A stretch of 64,000 nt of DNA from Tardiphaga robiniae (GTDB lineage: Bacteria; Pseudomonadota; Alphaproteobacteria; Rhizobiales; Xanthobacteraceae): NCBI RefSeq assembly GCF_013359755.1, contig NZ_JABMCJ010000085.1:186001-250000 (forward strand), in the 5' to 3' direction. Under the pieces are notes generated by a model. The model was not told the origin of the DNA. It saw only the letters and a list, made by a program, of their open reading frames with translations, and did not search any database. Positions 1 to 8,099 of the stretch are shown here, piece by piece. Position 1 is the first letter of the stretch, and every line of letters starts with the position of its first letter. The translations under genes were made by a program, and so were the position numbers.

Positions 1-285
1 GGCGCCTTCACCAACGCGCTGAACCCGAAGGTGGCGCTGTTCTTTCTCGCCTTCCTGCCGCAATTCGTCGACGTGGATGCGCCCAGCAAGGCGTTGGCTT
101 TCATCGTACTTGGGCTGATCTTCATCAGCACGGGCACGATCTGGGGGCTCGGCACGGCCATTGTCGCGGCCAAAGCCGCCAGCCGCGTCCGGCGATCCAG
201 TCAGGCAATGATGTGGATCAACCGCGCCCTCGGCGGCGTCTTCATCTATCTCGGCATCCGCGTGGCGATGCTGGAGACGCGTTAG
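1..285 (+). CDS. LysE/RhtB family amino-acid exporter (C-terminal part)
   Basis: The reading frame is open from base 1, so the start lies before the window. About 94 C-terminal residues remain. The segment ALNPKVALFFLAFLPQFV is a characteristic core motif of the LysE/RhtB translocators, inner-membrane exporters of amino acids or their analogues. Two further hydrophobic stretches follow (about residues 35-55 and 74-90), as expected for the last membrane helices. The gene is convergent with the TauE/SafE permease and ends immediately next to its stop codon. The substrate cannot be told from this fragment. Confidence 0.85.
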   Translation, partial: GAFTNALNPKVALFFLAFLPQFVDVDAPSKALAFIVLGLIFISTGTIWGLGTAIVAAKAASRVRRSSQAMMWINRALGGVFIYLGIRVAMLETR

Positions 286-1038
286 TTACTTCAGAATTTC
301 CCACGTCTCGACGCCGGCCAGATAGACGCCGAGCAGCATCATCGCGATCAGGAACCAGCGGCGGAATTGGTCGGGATGCATCCGCATACGCACCATCTGG
401 CCGATGAACATGCCGGCAAAGGCCATCACCATGGCAACGAGGCCCGACAGCGCTATGGAGGCATTCAGCAGACCGGCGCTGGAGAGGTTGAAGGCCTGTG
501 CGAGAGTACAGACGGTGAAATAGACACCGAGCGCCTGGATCAGCTCGTCCTTTTCCATGCCAATCGACTGCATGAAGGGCATCGACGGGATCACCTGCAC
601 GCCGGTGGCGGCAGCGACGACACCGGTGACAAGGCCGACGACGCCGCCGACCCACCCTTCGTTCTGTTTTGCGACGCTTAGCTGGAATTTCACGAGGCTG
701 ATGGCACCATAGATCACCAGCAGGATGCCGAGCACGACGGTGCCGTAGCGCGCATAGGGGCCGGTCATCAGCCCGCCGCTGCTCCAGATACCGAAAGCGG
801 TGCCGAGCATCAGCGGCCACAGCCGGCGGATGATGTCGCGCAAATAGCCGCCGACGAAAGTCTGCCAGATATTGGTGACGATCGCGGGGGCGATGACGAT
901 GGCCAGCGCCTGCACCGGCGGCATGGCGACGGCGAGCAGGCCCATCGAAACGGTCGGGAGGCCGAGGCCGATGACCCCTTTGACGAAGCCGGCGAGCGCG
1001 AAGACTGCAGCGATCAGAATGAGTGAGGAATCGAACAT
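286..1038 (-). CDS. TauE/SafE family sulfite/anion exporter-like permease
   Basis: A 250-residue membrane protein. The N-terminal segment with FAGFVKGVIGLGLPTVS-like sequence (here ALAGFVKGVIGLGLP) is typical of the TauE/SafE family, and a second repeat near residues 140-160 has VGGVVGLVTGVVAAATG. About eight hydrophobic helices can be read, and the length fits the family (about 250). Start chosen at the ATG of MFDSS because the frame upstream codes non-membrane, Arg/Ser-rich sequence overlapping the divergent LysR gene; no strong ribosome site is visible. Family members export sulfite, sulfoacetate or other small organic anions; the substrate here is unknown. The divergent LysR gene is the likely regulator. 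Confidence 0.85.
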   Translation of the reverse strand: MFDSSLILIAAVFALAGFVKGVIGLGLPTVSMGLLAVAMPPVQALAIVIAPAIVTNIWQTFVGGYLRDIIRRLWPLMLGTAFGIWSSGGLMTGPYARYGTVVLGILLVIYGAISLVKFQLSVAKQNEGWVGGVVGLVTGVVAAATGVQVIPSMPFMQSIGMEKDELIQALGVYFTVCTLAQAFNLSSAGLLNASIALSGLVAMVMAFAGMFIGQMVRMRMHPDQFRRWFLIAMMLLGVYLAGVETWEILK

Positions 1039-1094
1039 GATGCAGGCACATTGACCGATCGGCTGCACAGGCACAATCTGGAGGTTACGGAGAA

Positions 1095-1117
1095 AGCCTT
1101 CGTCTTTAACGAAGGCT
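1095..1117. promoter_or_regulatory. Palindromic LysR-type operator candidate
   Basis: An exact inverted repeat with 8-base arms (AGCCTTCG / CGAAGGCT) around a 7-base centre. Inside it is a symmetrical T-N11-A core (TCGTCTTTAACGA), the usual LysR-type box. It lies between the divergent permease and regulator genes, 15 bases before the LysR start, which suits autoregulation and control of the permease. Seen directly; the binding is inferred. Confidence 0.55.
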
Positions 1118-1132
1118 GGCGCGGAGAACACC

Positions 1133-2026
1133 ATGCATGCCGACCTTGTCGATCTCAGGCTGTTCGTCGCGGTGGCCGAGGCGCGCAGTATCACCGCGGG
1201 TGCTGCCGCTGCCAATCTGGCGCTGGCTTCGGCTAGTGCGAGAATCAAGGGGCTGGAGGCGACGATCGGCGTGCCATTGCTGAAACGGGGCCGGCGCGGC
1301 GTTACGCTGACGGCGGCTGGCGAGAGCCTGCTCGGCCATGCCCGCATCGTCATGCAGAATGTCGAGACCATGCGCGGCGACATGGCGGCCTATGCCAATG
1401 GCATGAAGGCCAGTGTGTCGATGCTGGCCAATACGGTGGGCCTGTCCGAACATCTGCCGAAGGCGCTTGCGAGTTTCCTACGCGAGCACCCCAATGTCAG
1501 CCTCGAGGTCGAGGAGCGCGAGAGCGCCGATATCGCCCAGGCGATCGCCGCCGGCATCGCCGATTTCGGCTTCGCTGCCGAGCATACGCTGCCGGACAGT
1601 CTGGAACGCTTCACCTTCAACGAAGACCGGCTGATGCTGGTGACGGCGCCGCGCAGCGATCTCGCCGGCCGGCGACATATCGATTTCCATGAGATCATCG
1701 ACCGCGACTTCATCGGCCTCACCAACGCGACCGCGCTGCAGAACCACATCGGCAAATATGCGGCGAAGCTGGGCGCGCGACTGCGCTACCGAGCGCAGAT
1801 GCGGGATTTCGATGCGATGTGTCAGATGGCGGCGGCGGGGGTCGGCATTGCGATTGTGCCGGAAGTCGCCGCACGGCGCTGCGCGCGGTCGACGGCGCTG
1901 GCGCTGATCCGCATTCGCGATCCCTGGGCGAACCGCAGACTGGCGATCTGCTTTCGCAGCCTGAAGACGTTATCCCGTCCCGCGCAGCAGATGATCGAGC
2001 ATCTGCGGGCTGCAGCGCGGGCGTAG
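1133..2026 (+). CDS. LysR-type transcriptional regulator
   Basis: A 297-residue protein of normal LysR length. Residues 1-60 form the winged helix-turn-helix (LRLFVAVAEARSITAGAAA ... LKRGRRGVTLTAAG) and residues about 90-295 the periplasmic-binding-protein-like effector domain. A GGAG ribosome site lies 6 bases before the ATG. It is divergent from the TauE/SafE permease, with a palindrome carrying a T-N11-A core between them, so it probably controls that permease and itself in response to a small anionic ligand. The inducer cannot be predicted. Confidence 0.92.
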   Translation: MHADLVDLRLFVAVAEARSITAGAAAANLALASASARIKGLEATIGVPLLKRGRRGVTLTAAGESLLGHARIVMQNVETMRGDMAAYANGMKASVSMLANTVGLSEHLPKALASFLREHPNVSLEVEERESADIAQAIAAGIADFGFAAEHTLPDSLERFTFNEDRLMLVTAPRSDLAGRRHIDFHEIIDRDFIGLTNATALQNHIGKYAAKLGARLRYRAQMRDFDAMCQMAAAGVGIAIVPEVAARRCARSTALALIRIRDPWANRRLAICFRSLKTLSRPAQQMIEHLRAAARA

Positions 2027-2036
2027 CAGTGCCCGA

Positions 2037-2819
2037 TCAGGCGTTGAGGATCTTCAGCGCCGCCTCATGCACGCGCGGGTCGCCGGCGGCGACGATGCGG
2101 CCACCGTTCTGCGCGGGCTTGCCCTCCCACGTTGTCACCACGCCGCCGGCGCCGGTGATGATCGGGATCAGGGCTGCGATATCGTAGGGCTTCAGCTCGG
2201 TCTCGATGACGAGGTCGAGATGACCAGCGGCGAGCATGCAATAGGAATAGCAATCGCCGCCGTAGCGCGTCAGCCGCACGCCTTTTTCGACGTCGTGAAA
2301 TTTTGCGCGATCGGCGTCGCCCATCAGCCGCGGGCTGGTGGTGAACAGCGTGGCGTCCTTCAGAGATGCGCAGCGGCGCACGGCAAGCTTGCGGGTGGTG
2401 TTGTTGGGGCCCTGGTAGCGCGCCGAGCCGCTGTCGCCGCTGAAGCGCTCGCCGATATAGGGCTGGTGCATCATGCCATAGACCGGTGTGCCCCGATGCA
2501 GCAGCGCGATCAGCGTGCCCCAGATCGGGAAGCCGGAGATGAAGGATTTGGTGCCGTCGATCGGGTCGAGCACCCAGACATATTCGGCGTCTTCGCGTTC
2601 GGTACCGAATTCCTCGCCAACAATGCCGTGCTGGGGGAAGTTGGCCTTGATCAGCCGGCGCATCACCGCTTCGGCAGCGCGGTCGGCTTCCGTGACCGGG
2701 TCGAAATCGGTGCTGTTCTTGTTGTCGATACTCAGCGAGGTGCGAAAGAACGGCAGGATGGTCTCGCCCGACGAGGTCGCAAGACGACCAATGAAGGCGT
2801 TGAAGTCGATGACCGTCAC
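2037..2819 (-). CDS. hisN: Inositol monophosphatase family protein, probable histidinol-phosphatase
   Basis: A 260-residue member of the Mg-dependent, Li-sensitive phosphatase superfamily. Visible metal and catalytic motifs: DPVTEADRAAE (about residues 40-50), GEEFG (about 68-72), WVLDPIDGTKSF (about 81-92) and the C-terminal GGDCYSY / KPYDIAAL region. The family hydrolyses inositol phosphates, 3'-phosphoadenosine 5'-phosphate or histidinol phosphate. The length and the RYGGDCYSY motif fit the HisN-type histidinol-phosphatases of actinobacteria and rhizobia, the last-but-one step of histidine synthesis. The exact substrate is inferred. It is convergent with the LysR gene (10-base gap). Confidence 0.8.
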   Translation of the reverse strand: MTVIDFNAFIGRLATSSGETILPFFRTSLSIDNKNSTDFDPVTEADRAAEAVMRRLIKANFPQHGIVGEEFGTEREDAEYVWVLDPIDGTKSFISGFPIWGTLIALLHRGTPVYGMMHQPYIGERFSGDSGSARYQGPNNTTRKLAVRRCASLKDATLFTTSPRLMGDADRAKFHDVEKGVRLTRYGGDCYSYCMLAAGHLDLVIETELKPYDIAALIPIITGAGGVVTTWEGKPAQNGGRIVAAGDPRVHEAALKILNA

Positions 2820-3141
2820 GGAGAGGTCCTTTGTTGCGGCTGCTGGATGGGGACGTGTCGCTTCCTATACAGCGCAGGGCAACGACTCGCATCTGCGGTG
2901 ATCGAAATCTCTCTGCGATTCCCCTAAGCCACAGCACTGAATCGGATTGCGATTTCCCTAAGATTCCTGATGTCCGGCATCAGAAATTGGTCAATGAAAT
3001 GAATATATGATCATTTCTTAAATAGGTCAAAGCTACTGTCATTTCTATATCGCGTTGATTTTGCTTGTAGAAATTATGACGCCTATGCCTGAATGGTGCG
3101 ATCACCATGCGAAATTTGCATGGAAATTTGCCCGAAAACTC
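2820..3141. other. Intergenic region upstream of hisN and the sRNA
   Basis: About 320 bases with no convincing gene. The stretch around 2980-3075 is AT-rich compared with the rest of the window and probably holds the hisN promoter on the minus strand and regulatory sites for the sRNA that follows. The short frames over it have poor codon use and no ribosome sites. Confidence 0.5.
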
Positions 3142-3170
3142 TTGCACTTGGTGCGTCGCGGCTGCATATT
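3142..3170 (+). promoter_or_regulatory. Sigma-70-type promoter of the sRNA
   Basis: TTGCAC (3142-3147), a 17-base spacer, then CATATT (3165-3170). This predicts transcription starting near 3177, directly before the first hairpin of the sRNA. The sequence is a good housekeeping-type promoter by eye; no start site was measured. Confidence 0.6.
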
Positions 3171-3176
3171 GTTGCG

Positions 3177-3263
3177 GTGCGGTAGCGCTTGCGCTATCGC
3201 TGCCCTCCTTGGGCGTTTCCTCCCTAGACTTGGACCGCTTGCTATCGCAAGCGGTCCTTTTTT
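3177..3263 (+). ncRNA. mmgR: MmgR / alpha-r8-like trans-acting small RNA (Rfam 'suhB' family candidate)
   Basis: Three elements appear in order. First, a 10-bp hairpin (3179-3200). Then an unpaired stretch containing TTTCCTCCCT (3216-3225), an anti-Shine-Dalgarno-like sequence. Last, a perfect 11-bp hairpin (3232-3257) followed by six T. With the promoter just upstream, a transcript of about 87 nt is predicted. From memory, this hairpin / UUUCCUCCCU / terminator layout is that of the alphaproteobacterial alpha-r8 (MmgR) sRNAs, about 77 nt long in Sinorhizobium, Hfq-associated and linked to polyhydroxybutyrate control. The Rfam family was first noted beside suhB-like inositol monophosphatase genes. 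Here too the nearest gene (hisN) is of that superfamily, divergently oriented. Confidence 0.72.
3232..3263 (+). terminator. Rho-independent terminator of the sRNA
   Basis: A perfect 11-bp stem (GGACCGCTTGC / GCAAGCGGTCC) with a TATC loop and a run of six T. It ends the predicted sRNA and is one of the strongest terminators in the window. Confidence 0.88.
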
Positions 3264-3438
3264 CTTGTCGGAGGAGTTTTGCATCACGGCGTGCCGACGT
3301 GGCTGCCGGCGATTGTCTTTATGTCGCCTGGCCTGTTCGTCGCCTGGCACCCCGACAGCCTCGGGCCCATTGCGACGTCAGTCATCAAGCAAGACTTATT
3401 CGGCTGAGAACCTCAAGCCGGTGTCCACGTCGTGGCGG

Positions 3439-3603
3439 TTACTTCAGCGACCCGTTGATCTCGGTGAACTTGCCGTTGAGGTTGGTGCCGAGGCCGTTGA
3501 CGACGGCGATGATGGCCAGCGAGATGCCGGCGGCGATTAGCCCGTATTCGATCGCAGTCGCTCCCGATTCGTCCGACCAGAATTTCTTGATCATGTTCTT
3601 CAT
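3439..3603 (-). CDS. Flp family type IVb pilin
   Basis: A 54-residue prepilin. The start at MKNMIKKFW is supported by AGGAGA 6 bases upstream; a longer frame with 10 more residues lacks this. The sequence shows the Flp hallmark GATAIEYGLIAAGISLAI: a G-A prepilin peptidase site, then Glu and Tyr at mature +5/+6 and a hydrophobic helix. Flp pilins are processed by a TadV/CpaA peptidase and assembled by the Tad machinery into adhesive pili. No tad/cpa genes are near, so this is either a stand-alone pilin locus or an extra copy. Confidence 0.9.
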   Translation of the reverse strand: MKNMIKKFWSDESGATAIEYGLIAAGISLAIIAVVNGLGTNLNGKFTEINGSLK

Positions 3604-3830
3604 GTTCTCTCCTGCCATTTTACGCGGTTCCAATCCGCGGAACCACGCTGGTGGGGATAACCTAAAGTTGCATTAATCCCGGTGGTAAAACTCTGCCCCA
3701 TCTCTAAATCCAGCGAAAATTGACAATTTGTCGCACGAAATAAGCGCTGCCGTGACCCGGCGGTCACGGTTCCAAATACCCCACCTGATTGAGTGAAGGT
3801 TCGAACCCCGGCGAGCCGTTCGGCCCCAGC
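3604..3830. other. Intergenic region upstream of the Flp pilin
   Basis: About 230 bases holding the minus-strand pilin leader and promoter region and the tail of the next gene. No gene or clear operator was found. Confidence 0.4.
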
Positions 3831-4718
3831 CTATTCGGCGGCGGCCTGGAACGGGCCGAGGCTGTCCAGCGGGATCTTCGCCAGCGCATCGGCCAGGACG
3901 GTAAAATCGGCAGCAATCTGATCGAAGCGCGCGGTTCGCTCACGGCGGCGTTCGTCCATATAGATAGCCCGGTTCAGCTCGATCTGGATGGCGTGCAGCC
4001 CACTGGCCGGGTTGCCGTAATGCTCGGTAATGAAGCCGCCGGCATAGGGCTTGTTACGGCCCAGCGAATAGCCGAGGCCGCCGAATGTGTCTTCGACCAC
4101 CTCGGCCAGGATAGTGGCGCAGCTGGTGCCATATCGGTCGCCGACGACCACGTCCGGGCGGCGCGGCTCCTCGCGGGAAATTCCGATCGAGGGCATCGAG
4201 TGGCAATCCACCAGGATCACCGTGCCGAATGTCTGGTGCGCCTTGTTGATCAGGCGGCGCAGGGCGCGATGGTACGGCTTGTACAACGCCTCGATCCGGG
4301 TGAGGGCGTCATCGACGTCCAGCCGCTCGCGGTAGATCTCCTGGCCGTCGCCGACCACCCGGGGAATCGTGCCAAGACCGCCGGCGACCCGCATCGAGCG
4401 GGTATTGGCAAAGCTGGGCAGCCGGCCGTTGAACATCCGCGGATCGAGCTCATAGGGCTCGCGATTGACGTCCACATAGGAGCGCGGGAAATGCACCCGG
4501 ACCACCGGGAAGCCGCGATCGCTCAATCCCGCGATCAATTCGTCCATGAACGAATCTTCCGAGCGGCGCAGTGCCGTCACGTCAATGCGGGACGCGCTGA
4601 GGAATTCCGCCGGATAGACCGAGCCGGAATGCGGGGAATTGAAAATGATCGGGGCGCGCCAGTTGGCCGGCTCGACGATCTCGAAGGGAGGCGACAGCTC
4701 ACCGTCAAACTGGGTCAT
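3831..4718 (-). CDS. N-formylglutamate amidohydrolase family protein
   Basis: A 295-residue cytoplasmic hydrolase. Family motifs seen: FNSPHSGSVYP (about residues 25-35, metal ligand His), RRSEDSFMDEL, HFPRSYVDVNREPYELDP (about 76-93), VDCHSMPS (about 169-176, metal ligand His) and ITEHYGNP. The reference enzyme (HutG type) hydrolyses N-formylglutamate to formate and glutamate in one histidine degradation route. There are no hut genes here, and the gene sits divergently beside cpdR, so the physiological substrate is uncertain. Confidence 0.85.
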   Translation of the reverse strand: MTQFDGELSPPFEIVEPANWRAPIIFNSPHSGSVYPAEFLSASRIDVTALRRSEDSFMDELIAGLSDRGFPVVRVHFPRSYVDVNREPYELDPRMFNGRLPSFANTRSMRVAGGLGTIPRVVGDGQEIYRERLDVDDALTRIEALYKPYHRALRRLINKAHQTFGTVILVDCHSMPSIGISREEPRRPDVVVGDRYGTSCATILAEVVEDTFGGLGYSLGRNKPYAGGFITEHYGNPASGLHAIQIELNRAIYMDERRRERTARFDQIAADFTVLADALAKIPLDSLGPFQAAAE

Positions 4719-5010
4719 CGTCGCGCATCGTCCCTGCAGCCGCGTTCTTCGGTTTGCCCAGTCTGGCAGAAAACCGGCGCTTTGTGAGGCTGCATTGTCG
4801 ATAACGGAAACAAGTCTGCCAAGTTAAAAACCTTCCGCAGGCGCGGCGATCGCGAGAAACGCGCTCATTTGTTGTGTTTCACGACGTTCTGGCGCACCAT
4901 CTTGAGACGCTTATGCACAGTCTGCGCTGATCACCTTCACCCGAAATTTACCAGACCTCGGGCTTAGTGGGCGAACAGGTCCTCTCATTCGGGTTCGACG
5001 TCCAACCGCC

Positions 5011-5370
5011 ATGCACAAAATCCTTCTCGCAGAAGACGACAACGACATGCGCCGCTTCCTGGTGAAGGCGTTGGAAAACGCCGGTTTTCAGGTGTCGCAC
5101 CACGATAACGGGATGTCAGCCTATCAGAGACTCCGCGAGGAACCCTTTGAAATGCTTCTAACGGACATCGTGATGCCGGAGATGGACGGGATCGAACTGG
5201 CGCGCCGCGCCAGCGAACTCGATCCCGACATCAAGATCATGTTCATCACCGGTTTCGCCGCCGTGGCGCTGAATTCCGACTCGGAAGCGCCGAAAAACGC
5301 CAAGGTGCTGTCCAAGCCGGTCCACCTGCGCGAATTGGTCAGCGAAGTGAACAAGATGCTGGCGGCCTGA
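5011..5370 (+). CDS. cpdR: CpdR-type cell-cycle response regulator
   Basis: A stand-alone 119-residue receiver domain without output domain. Key residues: acidic pair D9/D10, phospho-acceptor D52 in LLTDIVMPEMDGIELA, T79 in ITGF, and the conserved Lys in LSKPVHLRELV. The sequence AEDDNDMRRFLVKALENAG and the length match CpdR of Caulobacter and rhizobia. In the unphosphorylated state CpdR acts as an adaptor that primes the ClpXP protease for cell-cycle substrates; the CckA-ChpT relay phosphorylates and inactivates it. The protein ends Leu-Ala-Ala. It is transcribed away from the formylglutamate amidohydrolase gene. Confidence 0.95.
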   Translation: MHKILLAEDDNDMRRFLVKALENAGFQVSHHDNGMSAYQRLREEPFEMLLTDIVMPEMDGIELARRASELDPDIKIMFITGFAAVALNSDSEAPKNAKVLSKPVHLRELVSEVNKMLAA

Positions 5371-5442
5371 GGGCAGCCCGCTTTCCTGGATTTCTTTCTT
5401 GGATTTCCTGCAAATCAGGCAAGGATTGGTACTCCGCCGTCC

Positions 5443-5471
5443 TTGCTTGTCCGGGTTTGACCCGTTATAGA
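5443..5471 (+). promoter_or_regulatory. Sigma-70-type promoter of tRNA-Val
   Basis: TTGCTT (5443-5448), a 17-base spacer and TATAGA (5466-5471). The predicted start near 5478 leaves a 20-base leader before the tRNA. Placement and spacing fit a tRNA promoter. Confidence 0.6.
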
Positions 5472-5498
5472 CCCCACACCCGTAACGACCGGTTCTTA

Positions 5499-5573
5499 GG
5501 GCGCGTAGCTCAGCGGGAGAGCACTTCCTTGACATGGAAGGGGTCACAGGTTCGATCCCTGTCGCGCCCACCA
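5499..5573 (+). tRNA. tRNA-Val (anticodon GAC)
   Basis: A 75-base cloverleaf including encoded CCA. Acceptor arms GGGCGCG and CGCGCCC pair fully. The anticodon loop TTGACAT lies between CTTCC and GGAAG and gives anticodon GAC (Val). The T arm shows ACAGG-TTCGATC-CCTGT. The sequence after it shows no integrase or attachment-site duplication. Confidence 0.96.
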
Positions 5574-5739
5574 CGCACCTCACACTTTCGAAGACTGCCG
5601 GATTGGCGCCTTTTCAGGCGTCGGGAGACGTTTCTTTCCCTAATGCTCCGATTAGTGACAGTTTTATTTCGGAACCAGTCGTGTTCATGCCGTGACTCGG
5701 CTATAGCTCAATAGTCCAGCACTTTTCGACCGGAAGCTG

Positions 5740-6561
5740 ATGCCAACGAAGACCCGGCCGGTAATCGGCGTGATCGGCAACGCGTATCGCATTGAGAACA
5801 GGTTCTCCGTCCAGGCGGTCGGAGAAAACAACCTTCGTGCGGTCGCTGAAGTGGCCAATGCCCTGCCGATGATGTTTGCCGGCACCCCCGACATTACCGA
5901 TATCGGCCAGGTGCTCGATCTGGTCGATGGCATCCTGCTCACCGGCGCTCGGGCCAATGTCCACCCGACCCGGTTCGGAATGGAAGCCCATGCCCGTCAC
6001 GAGCCCTATGACAATGGCCGCGATGCGGTGGCTCTGGCCATGATCGAAGCTTGTGTCGCGCGCGGGGTCCCGATCTTCGGCATCTGTCGCGGATTGCAAG
6101 AGATGAACGTTGCGTTCGGCGGTTCGCTGCATCCCGAGATCCGCGAGATTCCTGGCCGCATCAATCATCGCATGCCGCGGCTCGAGAGCGGCGAGATCCA
6201 TCCCGATCCGGCGGTCGTATTTGCCGATCGCCACGACGTGCATCTGACCAGCAACGGCACCTTCGCCAGCCTGCTGGGGCGCGAGACCATCACGGTCAAT
6301 TCCCTGCATGGTCAGGGCATCGATATCCCTGGCGAGCGAGTGGTGATCGAGGGTATTGCCGAGGACGGCACCATCGAGGCCATCCGCATTGCCGATGCGC
6401 CGAGCTTCGCGCTCGGTGTGCAATGGCACGCCGAATATGATCCGCAGATCAATCCGATCAACCGCACGCTGTTTCAGGCGTTCGGCGAGGCGGTGGCCGC
6501 TCGCAGGCAGCGTGGGGCCTTCACGGCTGCGGCCGCGCCGCTATCAGCAGGAATGCGCTGA
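5740..6561 (+). CDS. Class I glutamine-amidotransferase-like hydrolase (gamma-glutamyl-GABA hydrolase family, peptidase C26)
   Basis: A 273-residue protein with the PuuD/C26 arrangement: PVIGVIGN at the start, GILLTGARANVHP (about residues 64-76), nucleophile Cys in FGICRGLQEMN (about 112-122), and the His-Glu pair in QWHAEYD (about 228-234). Homologues hydrolyse gamma-glutamyl-gamma-aminobutyrate in putrescine breakdown, but there are no other puu genes here. It is convergent with the drug exporter, and the two coding regions overlap by 41 bases at their 3' ends. Confidence 0.85.
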   Translation: MPTKTRPVIGVIGNAYRIENRFSVQAVGENNLRAVAEVANALPMMFAGTPDITDIGQVLDLVDGILLTGARANVHPTRFGMEAHARHEPYDNGRDAVALAMIEACVARGVPIFGICRGLQEMNVAFGGSLHPEIREIPGRINHRMPRLESGEIHPDPAVVFADRHDVHLTSNGTFASLLGRETITVNSLHGQGIDIPGERVVIEGIAEDGTIEAIRIADAPSFALGVQWHAEYDPQINPINRTLFQAFGEAVAARRQRGAFTAAAAPLSAGMR

Positions 6562-7939
6562 GCGCGGCTGCGACACAAAGCACAGCACCCGCGACCGTCG
6601 CTGCGGCAAATGCGGTGATCAGCGCCGGCCCCTTTGCCGCCATGACCGATCCGATCAGCGCCGTGACCACAAGGCCGCCTGTGCGTGCGACCGCGCTGTT
6701 GAAGCCCGATGCTGACCCGGTGTGACGCGCATCGACGGACATCAGCACGGCCGTCGTCAGAGGTGCGACAGCGCCGGCCATGCCGATGGCGATGACGACC
6801 ATGGCGGGGAAGACGCTGGTCCAGTAGCTGGTGTCGGGACTGATTCGGAGCGCCAGCAGAAAACCCATCGCCACAATCACCGGTCCCAGCGTCAGCATGA
6901 TCCTCGGGCCGGTTCTGGCTGCGAGCGAGCCAGCAAGCGGTGATGTCAAAGAGATGACAAGCGGCAAGGGCAGCAGCGCGGCACCGGCCTGTGTCGCGGT
7001 GTAGCCGGCTGCTTCGATCAGGAGAAAAGGCATCAGGACGAACAGCCCGCCGAGTGCGCCGTACAACAAGAAGGTCAGCAGCGTCAGGCCGACGAAGCTG
7101 GCGGACCCGAACAGTGCAAGCGGCATCATCGCGCGTTCGCCCTTACGGCCTTCGATCCACACGAACACAAGCAAGAGCAGGAGTCCTGCGACGAGCGCGC
7201 CAAGCGTGAAACCCGTCCAATCATGTGACGTAGCTTCGGTCAGACTCCAGGTCGTCAGGCCAAGTCCCACAGTCGCGAGGATGGCGCCGAGACTATCGAG
7301 CGGCTCGTCGCTGTCGTGTCGATCGCGGGGGATGCCTAGCCAGGCAAGCGCCATTGCGGCCAATGCGATCGGCACATTGATGAGAAAGATGAGATGCCAG
7401 CTGCCGATGTCGATCAGCCATCCGCCCAACACCGGTCCGAGCGCGCCGGCGGCAGCGCCGCTGGCAGCCCAGATGCCGATAGCGCGGCCCTTTGCTTCGC
7501 CGGAAAACGTCTGGCCGAGGATCGCCAGGCTGTTCGGCATCAGCATCGCCGCGCTGATACCCTGCAGAAAACGCGCAGCCAACAGCCAACGGAGGCTGGG
7601 CGCCACAGCGCAAGCCAGCGAGGCCAGCGCAAACAGGCCAACGCCCCAGATCAGAAGTCTGCGGCGGCCGAAACGGTCGCCTGCTGCACCGCCGAGCAAA
7701 AGAAGTGCACTAAGCGGCAACAGATAGGCATTGATCACCCATTGCAGGTCGAAGGCATCGGCCTGAAAACTCGCTGCAATGGCAGGAAGTCCGACATTCA
7801 CCACCGATCCGTCGATGAAGGCCAGGCTGGAGGCCAGAATCGTGGTGGCAATTACCAGGCCGGGATGGCTGATATCATCAATCTTTTCTGTGGCGCCGGC
7901 GGCGCCTGCGTCACAAAGCGCATGCAGGGCGTTACTCAT
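6521..7939 (-). CDS. DHA2 family (14-helix) MFS drug exporter
   Basis: A 472-residue inner-membrane proton antiporter of the EmrB/QacA type. The start at MSNALHALC was chosen because the 70 residues the frame adds upstream are not membrane-like and run into the next promoter. Visible motifs: motif D1 region LASSLAFIDGSVVNVGLPAI (about residues 34-53), motif A GDRFGRRRLLIWG, motif C GAAAGALGPVLGGWLID, and about fourteen hydrophobic helices. Such proteins expel lipophilic drugs or dyes. No membrane fusion partner (EmrA) is adjacent, so it probably acts alone. Confidence 0.88.
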   Translation of the reverse strand: MSNALHALCDAGAAGATEKIDDISHPGLVIATTILASSLAFIDGSVVNVGLPAIAASFQADAFDLQWVINAYLLPLSALLLLGGAAGDRFGRRRLLIWGVGLFALASLACAVAPSLRWLLAARFLQGISAAMLMPNSLAILGQTFSGEAKGRAIGIWAASGAAAGALGPVLGGWLIDIGSWHLIFLINVPIALAAMALAWLGIPRDRHDSDEPLDSLGAILATVGLGLTTWSLTEATSHDWTGFTLGALVAGLLLLLVFVWIEGRKGERAMMPLALFGSASFVGLTLLTFLLYGALGGLFVLMPFLLIEAAGYTATQAGAALLPLPLVISLTSPLAGSLAARTGPRIMLTLGPVIVAMGFLLALRISPDTSYWTSVFPAMVVIAIGMAGAVAPLTTAVLMSVDARHTGSASGFNSAVARTGGLVVTALIGSVMAAKGPALITAFAAATVAGAVLCVAAALSAFLLIAARPQP

Positions 7940-8099
7940 GACCGGGTTGTAGGGGAACGGGAGCTCAGAACAAACCGTTGTCCTCCGATCGGGCAATTCC
8001 GTTTTGGCCCCGATTGTGCAAGCATCCCGGGCGGTCGTGCCGGGGCGCTCGGTAAGAGAGTCGTCGGCGTGAGATCGGACTGTGTTGAGGAGAGGGACT

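Noticed and set aside
5574-5739. Possible integration scar after the tRNA-Val gene.
   Set aside because: No repeat of the tRNA 3' end was found nearby and no integrase or foreign-looking genes follow.
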